From Thermoleophilia bacterium (GTDB lineage Bacteria > Actinomycetota > Thermoleophilia > Gaiellales > Gaiellaceae): 26,307 nt of DNA. A program made the translations under genes and the position numbers. Below are positions 12,474 to 20,905 of the stretch, in pieces (position 1 is the stretch's first letter; each line of letters opens with the position of its first letter). The stretch spans positions 1 to 26,307 of the forward strand of contig JADLFG010000065.1 in assembly GCA_020845695.1 (NCBI GenBank). Reading direction: 5' to 3'. Under the pieces are notes generated by a model. The model searched no databases and was not told where the DNA came from. It saw only the letters and a program-made list of their open reading frames with translations.

Positions 12474-12677
12474 CTACGCGCCCGCCGCGGGCCCGAGCTT
12501 CTCGGGATCCACGGGCAGCCGCTCGCGCTCCTCGTGCCAGAGCCCGAGGTCGCCGGCCGCGTTCGCGTCCGCCCCGACGAACCGAAGCAGCGCGGCTTCG
12601 GCCTCCGCGAGGGTCTCGAACTCGCCGAGGAAGTTCCGCAACGCCCGGTCGAGGAGAACGTACGGCCTCGCACCCAT
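12474..12677 (-). CDS. Small hypothetical protein, unknown
   Basis: 67 residues from ATG 12677 (MGARPYVLLDRALRNFLGEF, then ETLAEAEAALLRFVGADANAAGDLGLWHEERERLPVDPE). The alpha/beta pattern with a 'GEFETLAEAEAALLRFV' helix resembles many small accessory-region proteins, but I cannot assign a family. AAGGTGA lies 5 nt before the start, the clearest Shine-Dalgarno in this strip. A protein-like fragment in another frame lies just upstream (12725-12864), so the gene may be the tail of a broken longer gene or the second gene of a small pair. Confidence 0.5.
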   Translation of the reverse strand: MGARPYVLLDRALRNFLGEFETLAEAEAALLRFVGADANAAGDLGLWHEERERLPVDPEKLGPAAGA

Positions 12678-12724
12678 GCTCGTCACCTTGAACCACCCGC
12701 CCGGGCAGAACGTCGGGCGGTGCC

Positions 12725-12864
12725 CACACGGTGATGTGATCGCGTCCGCGGGATGCCGCCCAGAGAATGGTCTCGTCCCGGAGATCCACTGCCGCGATGC
12801 CGCGACCGAGCCCGAATCGGCAAGCAAGGGCCAGTGCCCGAATCCGGCTCGTCGGGAGCGGCGA
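12725..12864 (-). other. Protein-like fragment upstream of the small gene
   Basis: Just after a stop, one minus frame reads SRIRALALACRFGLGRGIAA followed by VDLRDETILWAASRGRDH and ITVWAPPDVLPGR, which looks like genuine protein. The frame has no good start; the neighbouring frame supplies MIAAPDEPD. It then runs out of frame with the gene at 12474-12677. I interpret it as a remnant, possibly the toxin half of a pair, with low confidence. Confidence 0.3.
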
Positions 12865-12928
12865 TCATGACGCTCTCCACCGCGCCAAGCCACTCATCGA
12901 GCGAGCTACGACGCAAGCCGACTATGGC

Positions 12929-12934
12929 TAGCGT
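12929..12934 (+). promoter_or_regulatory. Possible BREX operon -10 (TAGCGT)
   Basis: TAGCGT is followed by 7 nt and ATG 12942, the geometry seen at the other apparent leaderless starts. No good -35 is visible. It is the only promoter-like element close to brxA and would drive the whole operon, since all later junctions overlap or nearly touch. Confidence 0.35.
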
Positions 12935-12941
12935 TCCGGCG

Positions 12942-13682
12942 ATGGAAGCTCGCTGCCCCTCCGGGGGTGCTCACACAAGTCGCACGATGATGCTCGCCGA
13001 GCTTCGTGCATTGCTGGCCTCGAGACCAGAGGGCTCCACGCGAGACGAGTACCAGCGAGCGGTGGTCGAGGACAACGTGCTCGGCAAGACGAGCACGTCG
13101 TCCCGTCAGCGCTCGTTCCGCTACCTGCGCGAGCTCTACGCGCTCGATGCCGACGAGCCCCCCTTCCGCGCCCTTCGCAGGCTGTGGAACCACGACACCG
13201 ATGCTCAACCGCTGATCGCGCTCGCCAGCGCGCTCGCGCGCGATCCGGCGCTCCGCGGCACGGCGACAGCCGTACTCCGCACGCCGGTCGACACCCACGT
13301 CACCGCCGACGACCTCGCGGCAGCCGTCACGGACGCCTACCCCGGCAGCTACAGCGATTCGGTCGCACACAAGATCGGGCGGAACGCCGCCTCGACGTGG
13401 ACGCAGTCCGGTCACCTGGCCGGCCGAGCGAGGAAGACCCGCACGAGGGCACAAGCACGCCCGGCGTCCGTCGCGTACGCGCTCTTCCTCGCCAGCCTCG
13501 AAGGGCGTGAAGGCGACCTCCTCTTCGAGGCCCTTCCCGTCCAAGCGCAGGACGCACCGAAGCACGTGCTCAAGGAGCTCGCCCGCGAAGCGTCTCGTCG
13601 CGGGTGGCTCGACTTCCGCTCTATCGGCACCGTCACCGAGATCGGCTTCACGTATCTGACGCCGGACGGAGGTCGGGCATGA
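12942..13682 (+). CDS. brxA: BREX protein BrxA (DUF1819)
   Basis: 246 residues from ATG 12942. BrxA/DUF1819 is a small, all-helical, DNA-binding component of BREX phage resistance. Family-like features are HTSRTMMLAELRALL near the N-terminus, RAVVEDNVLGKTSTSSRQRSFRYLRELYAL (the EDN.L.K..x..R motif), FRALRRLWNHD, a middle helical region, and a C-terminal segment ending WLDFRSIGTVTEIGFTYL. Upstream in-frame ATGs at 12867 and 12924 would add 25 or 6 residues; I prefer 12942 because a -10 lies 7 nt before it. Its TGA overlaps the brxB ATG as ATGA. It is the first gene of the operon, and no BrxR/WYL-type regulator gene is seen before it. Confidence 0.88.
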   Translation: MEARCPSGGAHTSRTMMLAELRALLASRPEGSTRDEYQRAVVEDNVLGKTSTSSRQRSFRYLRELYALDADEPPFRALRRLWNHDTDAQPLIALASALARDPALRGTATAVLRTPVDTHVTADDLAAAVTDAYPGSYSDSVAHKIGRNAASTWTQSGHLAGRARKTRTRAQARPASVAYALFLASLEGREGDLLFEALPVQAQDAPKHVLKELAREASRRGWLDFRSIGTVTEIGFTYLTPDGGRA

Positions 13683-14239
13683 GCGTGATCGAGCAGCGCA
13701 TCCGTGCCTACGACCGCTTCGTCCGCCTGCCGTGGAAGAACGGGCTGGCCGGCTCGGAGAAGATCTGGATGGTGATCTACCCGCCGCCCGAAGAACGCCG
13801 TCTGCGCAAGCGCATCGCGGAGTTCGAGCTTGCGACCACGGGGGCCGGCCACCGCTGGAAACAGCTCGACCTCACGCCGCTCTTCGCCCGCTGGATGGCG
13901 GACAATCCCTATCGGGAGCAGTACTTCAAGGCTCCGCAGACGATCGACCTTGCGCTCGGCGACTTCGCAACCCATGTCTCCGACCACGTAAGGGACGCTT
14001 TCGAATCGTCTGATGTCGACGAGAGCACCGTGGTCGCCTTGATCGGAGCGGGATCTCTCTTCGGTCTCGGGCCCGTCCGACTCTCGAAGCTCGTCGAGGA
14101 CGTGGATAGCGTGATCAAGGGCCGCCTCGTCGTCTTCTTCCCCGGAGAGCGCGACGGGCACAACTACCGGCTCCTGGGCGCCCGCGACGGCTGGAGCTAC
14201 CTGGCAATCCCGATCGACGAGATGGAGGACGACGCATGA
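13679..14239 (+). CDS. brxB: BREX protein BrxB (DUF1788)
   Basis: 186 residues of the DUF1788 family, a conserved type I BREX component required for defence; its biochemical role is unresolved. Features are RLPWKNGLAGSEKIWMVIYPPPEERRLRKRI near the N-terminus, WKQLDLTPLFARWM, and VVALIGAGSLFGLGPVRLSKLVEDVDSVIKGRLVVFFPG, the usual beta-strand/SLFGxxRxSxLL core. A YRLLGARDGWSYLAIPI ending completes it. Length is normal. The start (ATG 13679) and the stop (14237-14239) both form 4-bp ATGA overlaps with brxA and brxC, so translational coupling is likely. Confidence 0.93.
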   Translation: MSVIEQRIRAYDRFVRLPWKNGLAGSEKIWMVIYPPPEERRLRKRIAEFELATTGAGHRWKQLDLTPLFARWMADNPYREQYFKAPQTIDLALGDFATHVSDHVRDAFESSDVDESTVVALIGAGSLFGLGPVRLSKLVEDVDSVIKGRLVVFFPGERDGHNYRLLGARDGWSYLAIPIDEMEDDA

Positions 14240-17200
14240 CCTTGAACCGCGACGTTCTCGTGCGCGACCCGACCGCGAACCCCCTGCCGAACGATGGCGT
14301 CGCGAAGGTCGGGCGACCGAGGACGGAGGAGGAGTGGCGCGTCCTCGCCTGGGAGCTGGAGAGCTTCGTCTGCACGGGCGAGTACGGGCGCGGCCTGGAA
14401 CGAATCCTCTCGACCTATCTCGGAAACCTCGACCGGGACACGCAGCCGGCCGCCTGGGTGAGCGGCTTCTACGGGAGCGGCAAGTCGCACTTCGTGCGCG
14501 TACTCGAGCAGCTCTGGCTCGACGAGACCCTCCCCTCGGGCTCGACTGCTCGCGGGCTCGTACGCCTGCCCGACACGATCAAGGCGTCACTCAAGGAGCT
14601 GTCGACCGCGGGGAACCGGGAAGGCGGGTTGTGGGCTGCCTCGGGCAAGCTCGCCTCGGGCACCGCCGGGTCGTTTCGCCTCGCGTTCCTCGGCATCCTG
14701 CTCGCGGCCGCCGACCTGCCCACGGACTACGCGCCGGCACGCCTCGTCCTTCGCCTGATGCAGGAAGAGGCGTACGACGCCTTCAAGGCGTCGATCGCGA
14801 GACAGGGCAAGGAGCTCGAGTCCGAGCTGCGCAACATGTACGTCTCTCCCTACGTCGGCGCGGCGTTGCTCGAGGCGATCCCCGGCTTCGCAAAAGACGA
14901 GGAGCAGGCGCGGAGGCTGCTGCTCGAGCAGTACCCGCACGCTGCGGACATCTCGGAGGACGAGCTTCTCGCGACCGTCGCCGACATCCTCGCGACGCGC
15001 TCGTCCAAGCCCGGCAAGCTGCCGTGCACGCTGGTCGTCCTCGACGAGCTCCAGCAGTTCATCCACGAGGACCCGAGGGTCATCCTCACCGTGCAGGACA
15101 TCGTCGAGGCGTGCTCGAGCCGGTTTGGCTCCAGCATCCTCTTCGTCGCCACGGGTCAGGCCGCCCTGCAGGCGGACTCGATCCTCGCCCGCTTCCAGGA
15201 CCGGTTCACGGTGCGCGTCCACCTCACCGACACCGACATCGAGAAGGTCGTGCGCTCGGTGGTTCTCCAGAAGCGCCAGGACAGGGAACCGGAGCTGCGC
15301 GACGTTCTCGAGTCCGTCAGCGGCGAGATCGATCGCCATCTCCCCGGTACCACGATTGCCCCTTCCGGGGCCGACGCGGAGGATCTGGCTCCCGACTACC
15401 CGGTGCTTCCTTCGCGCCGGCGCTTCTGGGAGCTCGTCCTCAAGGCCGTCGACGAAGGCGGCGGCGGCCTTCTTCGCTCGCAGCTCCGCACGACACACGA
15501 GGCGGCCGCCCATGTTGCCGACGAGCCGCTCGGCCATGTCATCGGCGGCGACTTCATCTTCGAGGACCAGGAAGCCGCGATGCTCCAGACCGGTGTCCTG
15601 CTCCGCGAAGTGGACCAGGACATCCGCCAGCTCGACGACGGCACCGACGAGGGCAGGCTCCTCTCGCGTCTCTGCGCCACGATCTTCCTGATCTCGCGGC
15701 TGCCCCGAGAGACCGGCGCCGACGCGGGGATCCGGGCGACGTCCGAGACGCTCGCCGACCTGGTCGTGACCGACCTTCCCTCTGGCTCGGCCGACCTTCG
15801 GCGCCGCGTCCCCGAGCTCCTCGAGGGCCTCGTCGAGCAGGGCAAGATCCAGAAGGTCGAGGAGGAGTACCGGCTCCAGACACGTGAAGGTCAGGAGTGG
15901 GAGGGAGACTTCCGACGGAGAGAGACTGCGCTTCGCGGTGCGCCGGAGCGGACCGCGGGTATTCGTGGCGACCTTCTCAGGGCGGCGATCGATCGCGCAA
16001 CCGGGTCGCTCACGGTGCATCAGGGAGTGAGCAAGGAGGCTCGCGGGCTCAGTCTCCACTTCGGCGAGTCGACGCCGGCCGTCGAGGACAAGATCCCGGT
16101 GTGGGTGCGCGACGGCTGGACCGTGGCGGAGGGAGCGGTGCGCGCGGAGGCTGCGGCAGCAGGTGCCGAGAGCGCGATCATCCATGTCTACCTGCCGAGA
16201 CGCAGCGCCGAGGATCTCACGCGTGCGATCGCGACGTATACCGCAGCCGGCGAGGTCTTGGACTCGAGGGCCGCGAACACCGACGAAGCTCGGGAGGCGC
16301 AGCTTGCGATGCGCCACCGGCGCGACAGCGCCGAGGTCCGACTTCAAGGCCTCGTCGACGAGATCGTCGACGGCGCGATCGTCCTGAAGGGCGGAGGCAC
16401 CCAGGTCACCGGCGCGTCGTTGAAGGACGCCCTCCTGCAAGCCGGCCAGGACGCGGCCGTGCGCTTGTTCCCGCGCTTCGCCGACGCAGACCATCCGGGC
16501 TGGGGCACGGTCGTGAAGCGAGCCGGCGACGGCAACCCCGCCGCGCTCGAGGCGGTTCGGTTCACGGGCGACGCGAAGACGCATCCCGTCTGCAAGGCGA
16601 TCCTCGAGTTCGTGGGCGCCGGGAAGAAGGGCTCCGAGATCAGGTCGCGCTTCGTATCCGCCCCCTACGGCTGGCCCAAGGACGCCGTGGACGGCGCGCT
16701 CCTGACGCTTCTCGCCGGCGATGCCGTCGAGGCCAGGACCGACGGCGTGCCGGTCACCGCGAAGCAGCTCACGCTGACGAAGCTCGGCGTCTCCGCCTTC
16801 CGTGCAACGGGCCCCGTTCCGACCGTCGACGAGCGCACGGCCTTCCGGGCGATCTGCCAGCTCGTCGGCCTCGACTGCAAGTCCGGCGAGGAAGCCGCGA
16901 AGAGCAGCGAGCTCCTTCGCGTCCTCATCGAGCTCGCGCGCTCGGCAGGCGGCCCTGCGCCCTTGCCGGAGCCGCCGGCGACGGCCGACCTCGAGGAGCA
17001 GCAAGCCAACAGCGAGAACGAGCGCGTGATCGAGATCGCGGCGATGACGGAGCTCAAGTCGGACGTGAAGCAGTGGAAGAAGCTTCGCGACGAGGCGGAG
17101 GCTCGCGTGCGGAGCTGGAACCTCGTGCAACGACTTGCCGCACACTCCGAGGGCATCGCGAGTGCTTCGGACATCGTCGAGCAGCTGCGCGCGATCGAGG

Positions 17201-17679
17201 AGCAGCGAACGCTCCTGTCCGAGCCCGACCCGCTTGCGCCCGTCCGCCAGTCACTGACCGGCGCGCTCCGTGACGCGCTGGTCGCCGCGCGAAACGAGGT
17301 CGCCGCGGCGCGCGCTTCTGCGAGAGCCGAGCTCGAGGGCGCGCAAGGCTGGTCGAAGCTCGAGAAGGCGCAGCGCGAGCAGATCCTCGAACACAACGAC
17401 CTGCTCGACCCGCCCGAGCTCTCGATCGGGACTGACGAGGAGCTCCTCGACTCGCTCGATCGGATGGGGCTCGGGGCGTGGGCCGGCAAGGTGCGGGAGG
17501 TCCCGACCGCGCTCGAGGAGGCGATGCTCGCGGTGGCGCGGGAGCTCGAGCCCACGGCCCGTCCGGTCCAGCTCCCGCGAGCCACGCTCAAGGAGCCGGA
17601 CGATGTGGAGAAGTACGTCGACGGTGTGAGAGCGCAGCTCGAGTCCGAGATCAAAGACGGCCCGATCGTGGTGAGCTGA
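14236..17679 (+). CDS. brxC: BREX ATPase BrxC
   Basis: 1147 residues. BrxC is the large P-loop ATPase of BREX, related to PglY, and is needed for both host methylation and phage exclusion. Walker A is GFYGSGKS at residues 77-84, within WVSGFYGSGKSHFVRVLEQLW. Walker B is LVVLDE at 266-271, followed by LQQFI. An ATPase C-terminal region follows with LFVATGQAALQ and the RFQDRFTVRVHLTDTDIEKVV segment. The long remainder holds helical and winged-helix-like stretches, with a charged coiled-coil region at about 920-1060 (ENERVIEIAAMTELKSDVKQWKKLRDEAEARVRS). The frame is intact over 3.4 kb. It overlaps brxB by 4 bp and is followed by pglX after one base. Confidence 0.94.
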   Translation: MTLNRDVLVRDPTANPLPNDGVAKVGRPRTEEEWRVLAWELESFVCTGEYGRGLERILSTYLGNLDRDTQPAAWVSGFYGSGKSHFVRVLEQLWLDETLPSGSTARGLVRLPDTIKASLKELSTAGNREGGLWAASGKLASGTAGSFRLAFLGILLAAADLPTDYAPARLVLRLMQEEAYDAFKASIARQGKELESELRNMYVSPYVGAALLEAIPGFAKDEEQARRLLLEQYPHAADISEDELLATVADILATRSSKPGKLPCTLVVLDELQQFIHEDPRVILTVQDIVEACSSRFGSSILFVATGQAALQADSILARFQDRFTVRVHLTDTDIEKVVRSVVLQKRQDREPELRDVLESVSGEIDRHLPGTTIAPSGADAEDLAPDYPVLPSRRRFWELVLKAVDEGGGGLLRSQLRTTHEAAAHVADEPLGHVIGGDFIFEDQEAAMLQTGVLLREVDQDIRQLDDGTDEGRLLSRLCATIFLISRLPRETGADAGIRATSETLADLVVTDLPSGSADLRRRVPELLEGLVEQGKIQKVEEEYRLQTREGQEWEGDFRRRETALRGAPERTAGIRGDLLRAAIDRATGSLTVHQGVSKEARGLSLHFGESTPAVEDKIPVWVRDGWTVAEGAVRAEAAAAGAESAIIHVYLPRRSAEDLTRAIATYTAAGEVLDSRAANTDEAREAQLAMRHRRDSAEVRLQGLVDEIVDGAIVLKGGGTQVTGASLKDALLQAGQDAAVRLFPRFADADHPGWGTVVKRAGDGNPAALEAVRFTGDAKTHPVCKAILEFVGAGKKGSEIRSRFVSAPYGWPKDAVDGALLTLLAGDAVEARTDGVPVTAKQLTLTKLGVSAFRATGPVPTVDERTAFRAICQLVGLDCKSGEEAAKSSELLRVLIELARSAGGPAPLPEPPATADLEEQQANSENERVIEIAAMTELKSDVKQWKKLRDEAEARVRSWNLVQRLAAHSEGIASASDIVEQLRAIEEQRTLLSEPDPLAPVRQSLTGALRDALVAARNEVAAARASARAELEGAQGWSKLEKAQREQILEHNDLLDPPELSIGTDEELLDSLDRMGLGAWAGKVREVPTALEEAMLAVARELEPTARPVQLPRATLKEPDDVEKYVDGVRAQLESEIKDGPIVVS

Positions 17680-17680
17680 G

Positions 17681-20600
17681 ATGGCCCTCTCCTCCGAGCT
17701 TCGCTCCGTGCTCGAGAAGGCCGTCGTCGCTGCACGCGACGCGGCCGAGGACGCAAGCCGCGCGGCTCTCGGTGTCCTCGCCGTCGACACCGACCGTGCC
17801 CCCGACTCCTTCGACGAGGGGAAGCGGCGCCTGCGGGTCGCTCTGCGCGCAGAGGCGAGGCAGCTCGGTGGCTTCGAGCGGCTCGTCGAGGAGTGCGCCT
17901 ACGAGCAGTGGCACCGCATGCTCTTTGCCCGCTTCCTGGCCGAGAACGACCTCCTCATCCACCCCGAGCACGGCGTCGCGGTCACGCTCGCCGAGTGCGA
18001 GGAGATCGCGCACGCTCGCGGCGAGAGCGATCTCTGGCTCGTCGCGAGCGAGTTCGCCTCGACGATGCTGCCCGGGATCTTCCGCTCGGACGATCCGATC
18101 CTTCAGGTGACACTCGCCCCCGAGGGCCAGCAACGGCTCGAAGAGATCCTCGCCTCGCTGCCGCCCGAGGTATTCACGAGCGAGGACGGTCTCGGCTGGG
18201 TCTACCAGTACTGGCAGGCGAAAAAGAAGAAGGAGGTGAACGCCTCCGAGCGCAAGATCGGAGGCGCCGACATCGCCCCGGTGACCCAGCTCTTCACCGA
18301 GAACTACATGGTCCGCTTCCTGCTCGAGAACACGCTCGGCGCATGGTGGGCGGCACGCAACCCCGGGAGCCCGCTGGTCAAGGAGTGGGAGTACCTGCGG
18401 TTCGACGAGGGGGGCAAGCCTGCCGCCGGCAGCTTCCCCGGCTGGCCAGAGACGGTCGCCGAGGTGACCGCCATGGACCCCTGCTGCGGCTCCGGGCACT
18501 TCCTCGTCGTCGCCTTCGAGATGCTCCGCAAGATGCGAATGGAGACCGAGGGTCTTTCCGCAGCCGAGGCAGGAGACGCCGTGCTAGCGGACAATCTCTT
18601 CGGGCTCGAGCTCGATCCCCGCTGCACCCAGATCGCCGCCTTCGCGCTTGCGCTGCAGGCCTGGAAAACGGGCGGCTATCGGGAGCTTCCGATCCCCAAC
18701 GTCGCCTGCTCAGGGATCTCCGCAAAGGGTCGGCTCGAGGACTGGAAGAAGCTCGCCCAGGGCGACGAGCGCCTCGAGCGCTCGCTCGAGCGGCTGCACG
18801 CCCTCTTCAGCGACGCCGGCGACCTCGGCAGCCTGATCGATCCGCTGCGCGAGACCGATGGGGAGCTGCTGATGGCGAGGTTCGACGAGATCGCAGCGCC
18901 GCTCGAAGAAGCGCTCAACCGCGAAATCGCGTCTGATCCGAGCTCCGTCGTCTTTGGGGGTGCAGCAGCGGGCGCCATGCGGGCGACGCAACTGCTTGCG
19001 CGGCGGTACACACTCATCGTCACGAATCCACCGTTCCTTGGACGCGGAAAACAAGAAGACGAGCTGATGAAGCACTGCTCGCGGCAATACCCCTTGTCAA
19101 AGGCTGATCTCGCGACGTGCTTCATAGAACGCAACGTCCAATTTGCAGATCAAGATTCAACAGTCGCAATGGTAACACCCCAGAGCTGGCTGTCACTAAC
19201 TAGCTACTCGCCAATGCGCTCTGAGGTGTTCACGACCAAGTCATTGTGTTTCGTGGCTATTCTTGGCACGCGCGCGTTCGCGTCAATTTCCGGCGAGGTC
19301 GTCAACGTCGCGCTGGCGATTCTGTCGAACGGGTTACCACCACGCGGCTGGATGATTGCGGGTCTCGAGGTATCGGACGCCCGCAATACTCTAGGCAAGG
19401 CTGTAGGGCTACGGACGTCGGCTCTCGTCAAGGTCGATCAGATGCGCCAACTCCGCAACCCGGACTTGCGCCTGATCCTTGATCCGGGGTATGACCCAGG
19501 ACGCAGGACACTCGGTGCAATCGCCAGCATTTTCCAGGGTTCATCCACCGGGGACGATGCGCGGTTTCTTCGTTCCTTCTGGGAACTCCGCGCTTTGGGC
19601 GAACGCTGGAAGCCGTTTCTTCTGCCATCCGAAGACTCGTTCGGGGGTAGGAGTCATGTCTGGGATTGGGATGACTCCGGATGTGAGCTCAAGTCGTTCG
19701 CAGGAGCCCGAATTCAAGGGTTCCAAGCTCTAGGGAAACGAGGACTCGCGGTGTCGGCCAGCGGTGCAGGTGTAGCTGCCTCCATGTATCTCGGTGAGCA
19801 CTACAACAAAGCGCTTGCGACGGTCATCCCCGTCGACAATGCAGATCTGGAAGCTCTTTATGTCTTCGTCCGCTCAGGCGAGTTTCAGTCGGAGGTTCGA
19901 AGGCTTGATCGCAAGCTGATGGTCACTCCGGGGACGTTTGGGAACGTCCCGTTCGACCCAGGCCAGTGGAGGGCTAGGGCAGCGAAGGAGCTCCCAGGAG
20001 GTCTTCCAACTCCCGCCGCTGACGACCCCACTCAGTGGCTCTTTCCGGGTCACCTGCGTGGCGCAGAGGCAGAACTCCAGGTAGCGCTCGCGTGTCTCGT
20101 CGGCTACCGCTGGCCTCGGCAAACAGGCTCCGAGTTTCTCGGCTGTCCTGCGCTTGGCGCCGACGGCCTCGAGTCCTTCGCCGACGAGGACGGCATCGTC
20201 TGCATCCCCGCCGTTCGCGGAGAGCGGCCGGCAGCGGAGCGGCTGCGCGTGCTCCTCGCAGCGGCGTTCGGGGATGAGTGGTCGCCGGCGAAGGAGGCCG
20301 ACCTGCTCGCTGAGGCTGGCTGCGCCGGAAAGTCGCTCGAGCAGTGGCTCCGCGACGGGTTCTTCGATCAGCACTGCCAGCTGTTCCACCAGCGGCCGTT
20401 CATGTGGCACGTTTGGGACGGCAAGAGGGACGGCTTCTCTGTGCTCGTCAACTACCACTCCCTCGACCGGCAGAAGCTCGAGAAGCTCATCTACGGCTAC
20501 CTAGGCGATTGGATCCGCTTGCAGCGCGAGGCCGCAGCAGCCGAGATTCCCGGAGCCGACCAGCGTCTCGCGGACGCCGAGAAGCTGAAGGAGAAGCTCG

Positions 20601-20905
20601 AGCTGATCTTGGAAGGCGAGAAGCCCTACGACATCTTCGTACGCTGGAAGCCGCTCGAAGAGCAGCCGATCGGCTGGGAGCCCGACCTAAACGATGGCGT
20701 GCGCCTGAACATCCGACCGTTCGTCACCGCCGGCGTCCTGCGCAAGAACCCGAAGATCAAGTGGGGGAAGGATCGTGGCAAGGATCCGGAGAGCGCTCCC
20801 TGGTACCCGGTCTTCAAGGGTGACCGGATCAACGACCACCACTTGACGCTCGCCGAGAAGCGTGCCGCGCGTGAGGCCGCAGAGCGGCGAGCCGCCGCGT
20901 CGTGA
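17681..20905 (+). CDS. pglX: BREX adenine-specific DNA methyltransferase PglX
   Basis: 1074 residues. PglX transfers a methyl group from SAM to adenine N6 in a short non-palindromic site, marking self DNA, and gives BREX its specificity. Motif I (SAM binding) is DPCCGSGHF at residues 266-274. Motif IV (catalytic) is NPPF at 449-452. An N-terminal helical region (about 1-250, with QYWQAKKKKEVN and LFTENYMVRFLLENTLG) precedes the methylase core, and the target-recognition part lies roughly at 480-800. A conserved C-terminal domain ends DRGKDPESAPWYPVFKGDRIN. The stretch 18960-20040 has much lower GC and different codon use from the rest, suggesting imported sequence. The frame is intact. Its stop overlaps the pglZ GTG by 4 bp (GTGA). 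Confidence 0.95.
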   Translation: MALSSELRSVLEKAVVAARDAAEDASRAALGVLAVDTDRAPDSFDEGKRRLRVALRAEARQLGGFERLVEECAYEQWHRMLFARFLAENDLLIHPEHGVAVTLAECEEIAHARGESDLWLVASEFASTMLPGIFRSDDPILQVTLAPEGQQRLEEILASLPPEVFTSEDGLGWVYQYWQAKKKKEVNASERKIGGADIAPVTQLFTENYMVRFLLENTLGAWWAARNPGSPLVKEWEYLRFDEGGKPAAGSFPGWPETVAEVTAMDPCCGSGHFLVVAFEMLRKMRMETEGLSAAEAGDAVLADNLFGLELDPRCTQIAAFALALQAWKTGGYRELPIPNVACSGISAKGRLEDWKKLAQGDERLERSLERLHALFSDAGDLGSLIDPLRETDGELLMARFDEIAAPLEEALNREIASDPSSVVFGGAAAGAMRATQLLARRYTLIVTNPPFLGRGKQEDELMKHCSRQYPLSKADLATCFIERNVQFADQDSTVAMVTPQSWLSLTSYSPMRSEVFTTKSLCFVAILGTRAFASISGEVVNVALAILSNGLPPRGWMIAGLEVSDARNTLGKAVGLRTSALVKVDQMRQLRNPDLRLILDPGYDPGRRTLGAIASIFQGSSTGDDARFLRSFWELRALGERWKPFLLPSEDSFGGRSHVWDWDDSGCELKSFAGARIQGFQALGKRGLAVSASGAGVAASMYLGEHYNKALATVIPVDNADLEALYVFVRSGEFQSEVRRLDRKLMVTPGTFGNVPFDPGQWRARAAKELPGGLPTPAADDPTQWLFPGHLRGAEAELQVALACLVGYRWPRQTGSEFLGCPALGADGLESFADEDGIVCIPAVRGERPAAERLRVLLAAAFGDEWSPAKEADLLAEAGCAGKSLEQWLRDGFFDQHCQLFHQRPFMWHVWDGKRDGFSVLVNYHSLDRQKLEKLIYGYLGDWIRLQREAAAAEIPGADQRLADAEKLKEKLELILEGEKPYDIFVRWKPLEEQPIGWEPDLNDGVRLNIRPFVTAGVLRKNPKIKWGKDRGKDPESAPWYPVFKGDRINDHHLTLAEKRAAREAAERRAAAS

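Noticed and set aside
14587..17145. 852-codon minus-strand frame opposite brxC
   Set aside because: Antisense shadow of an intact, motif-bearing ATPase gene.
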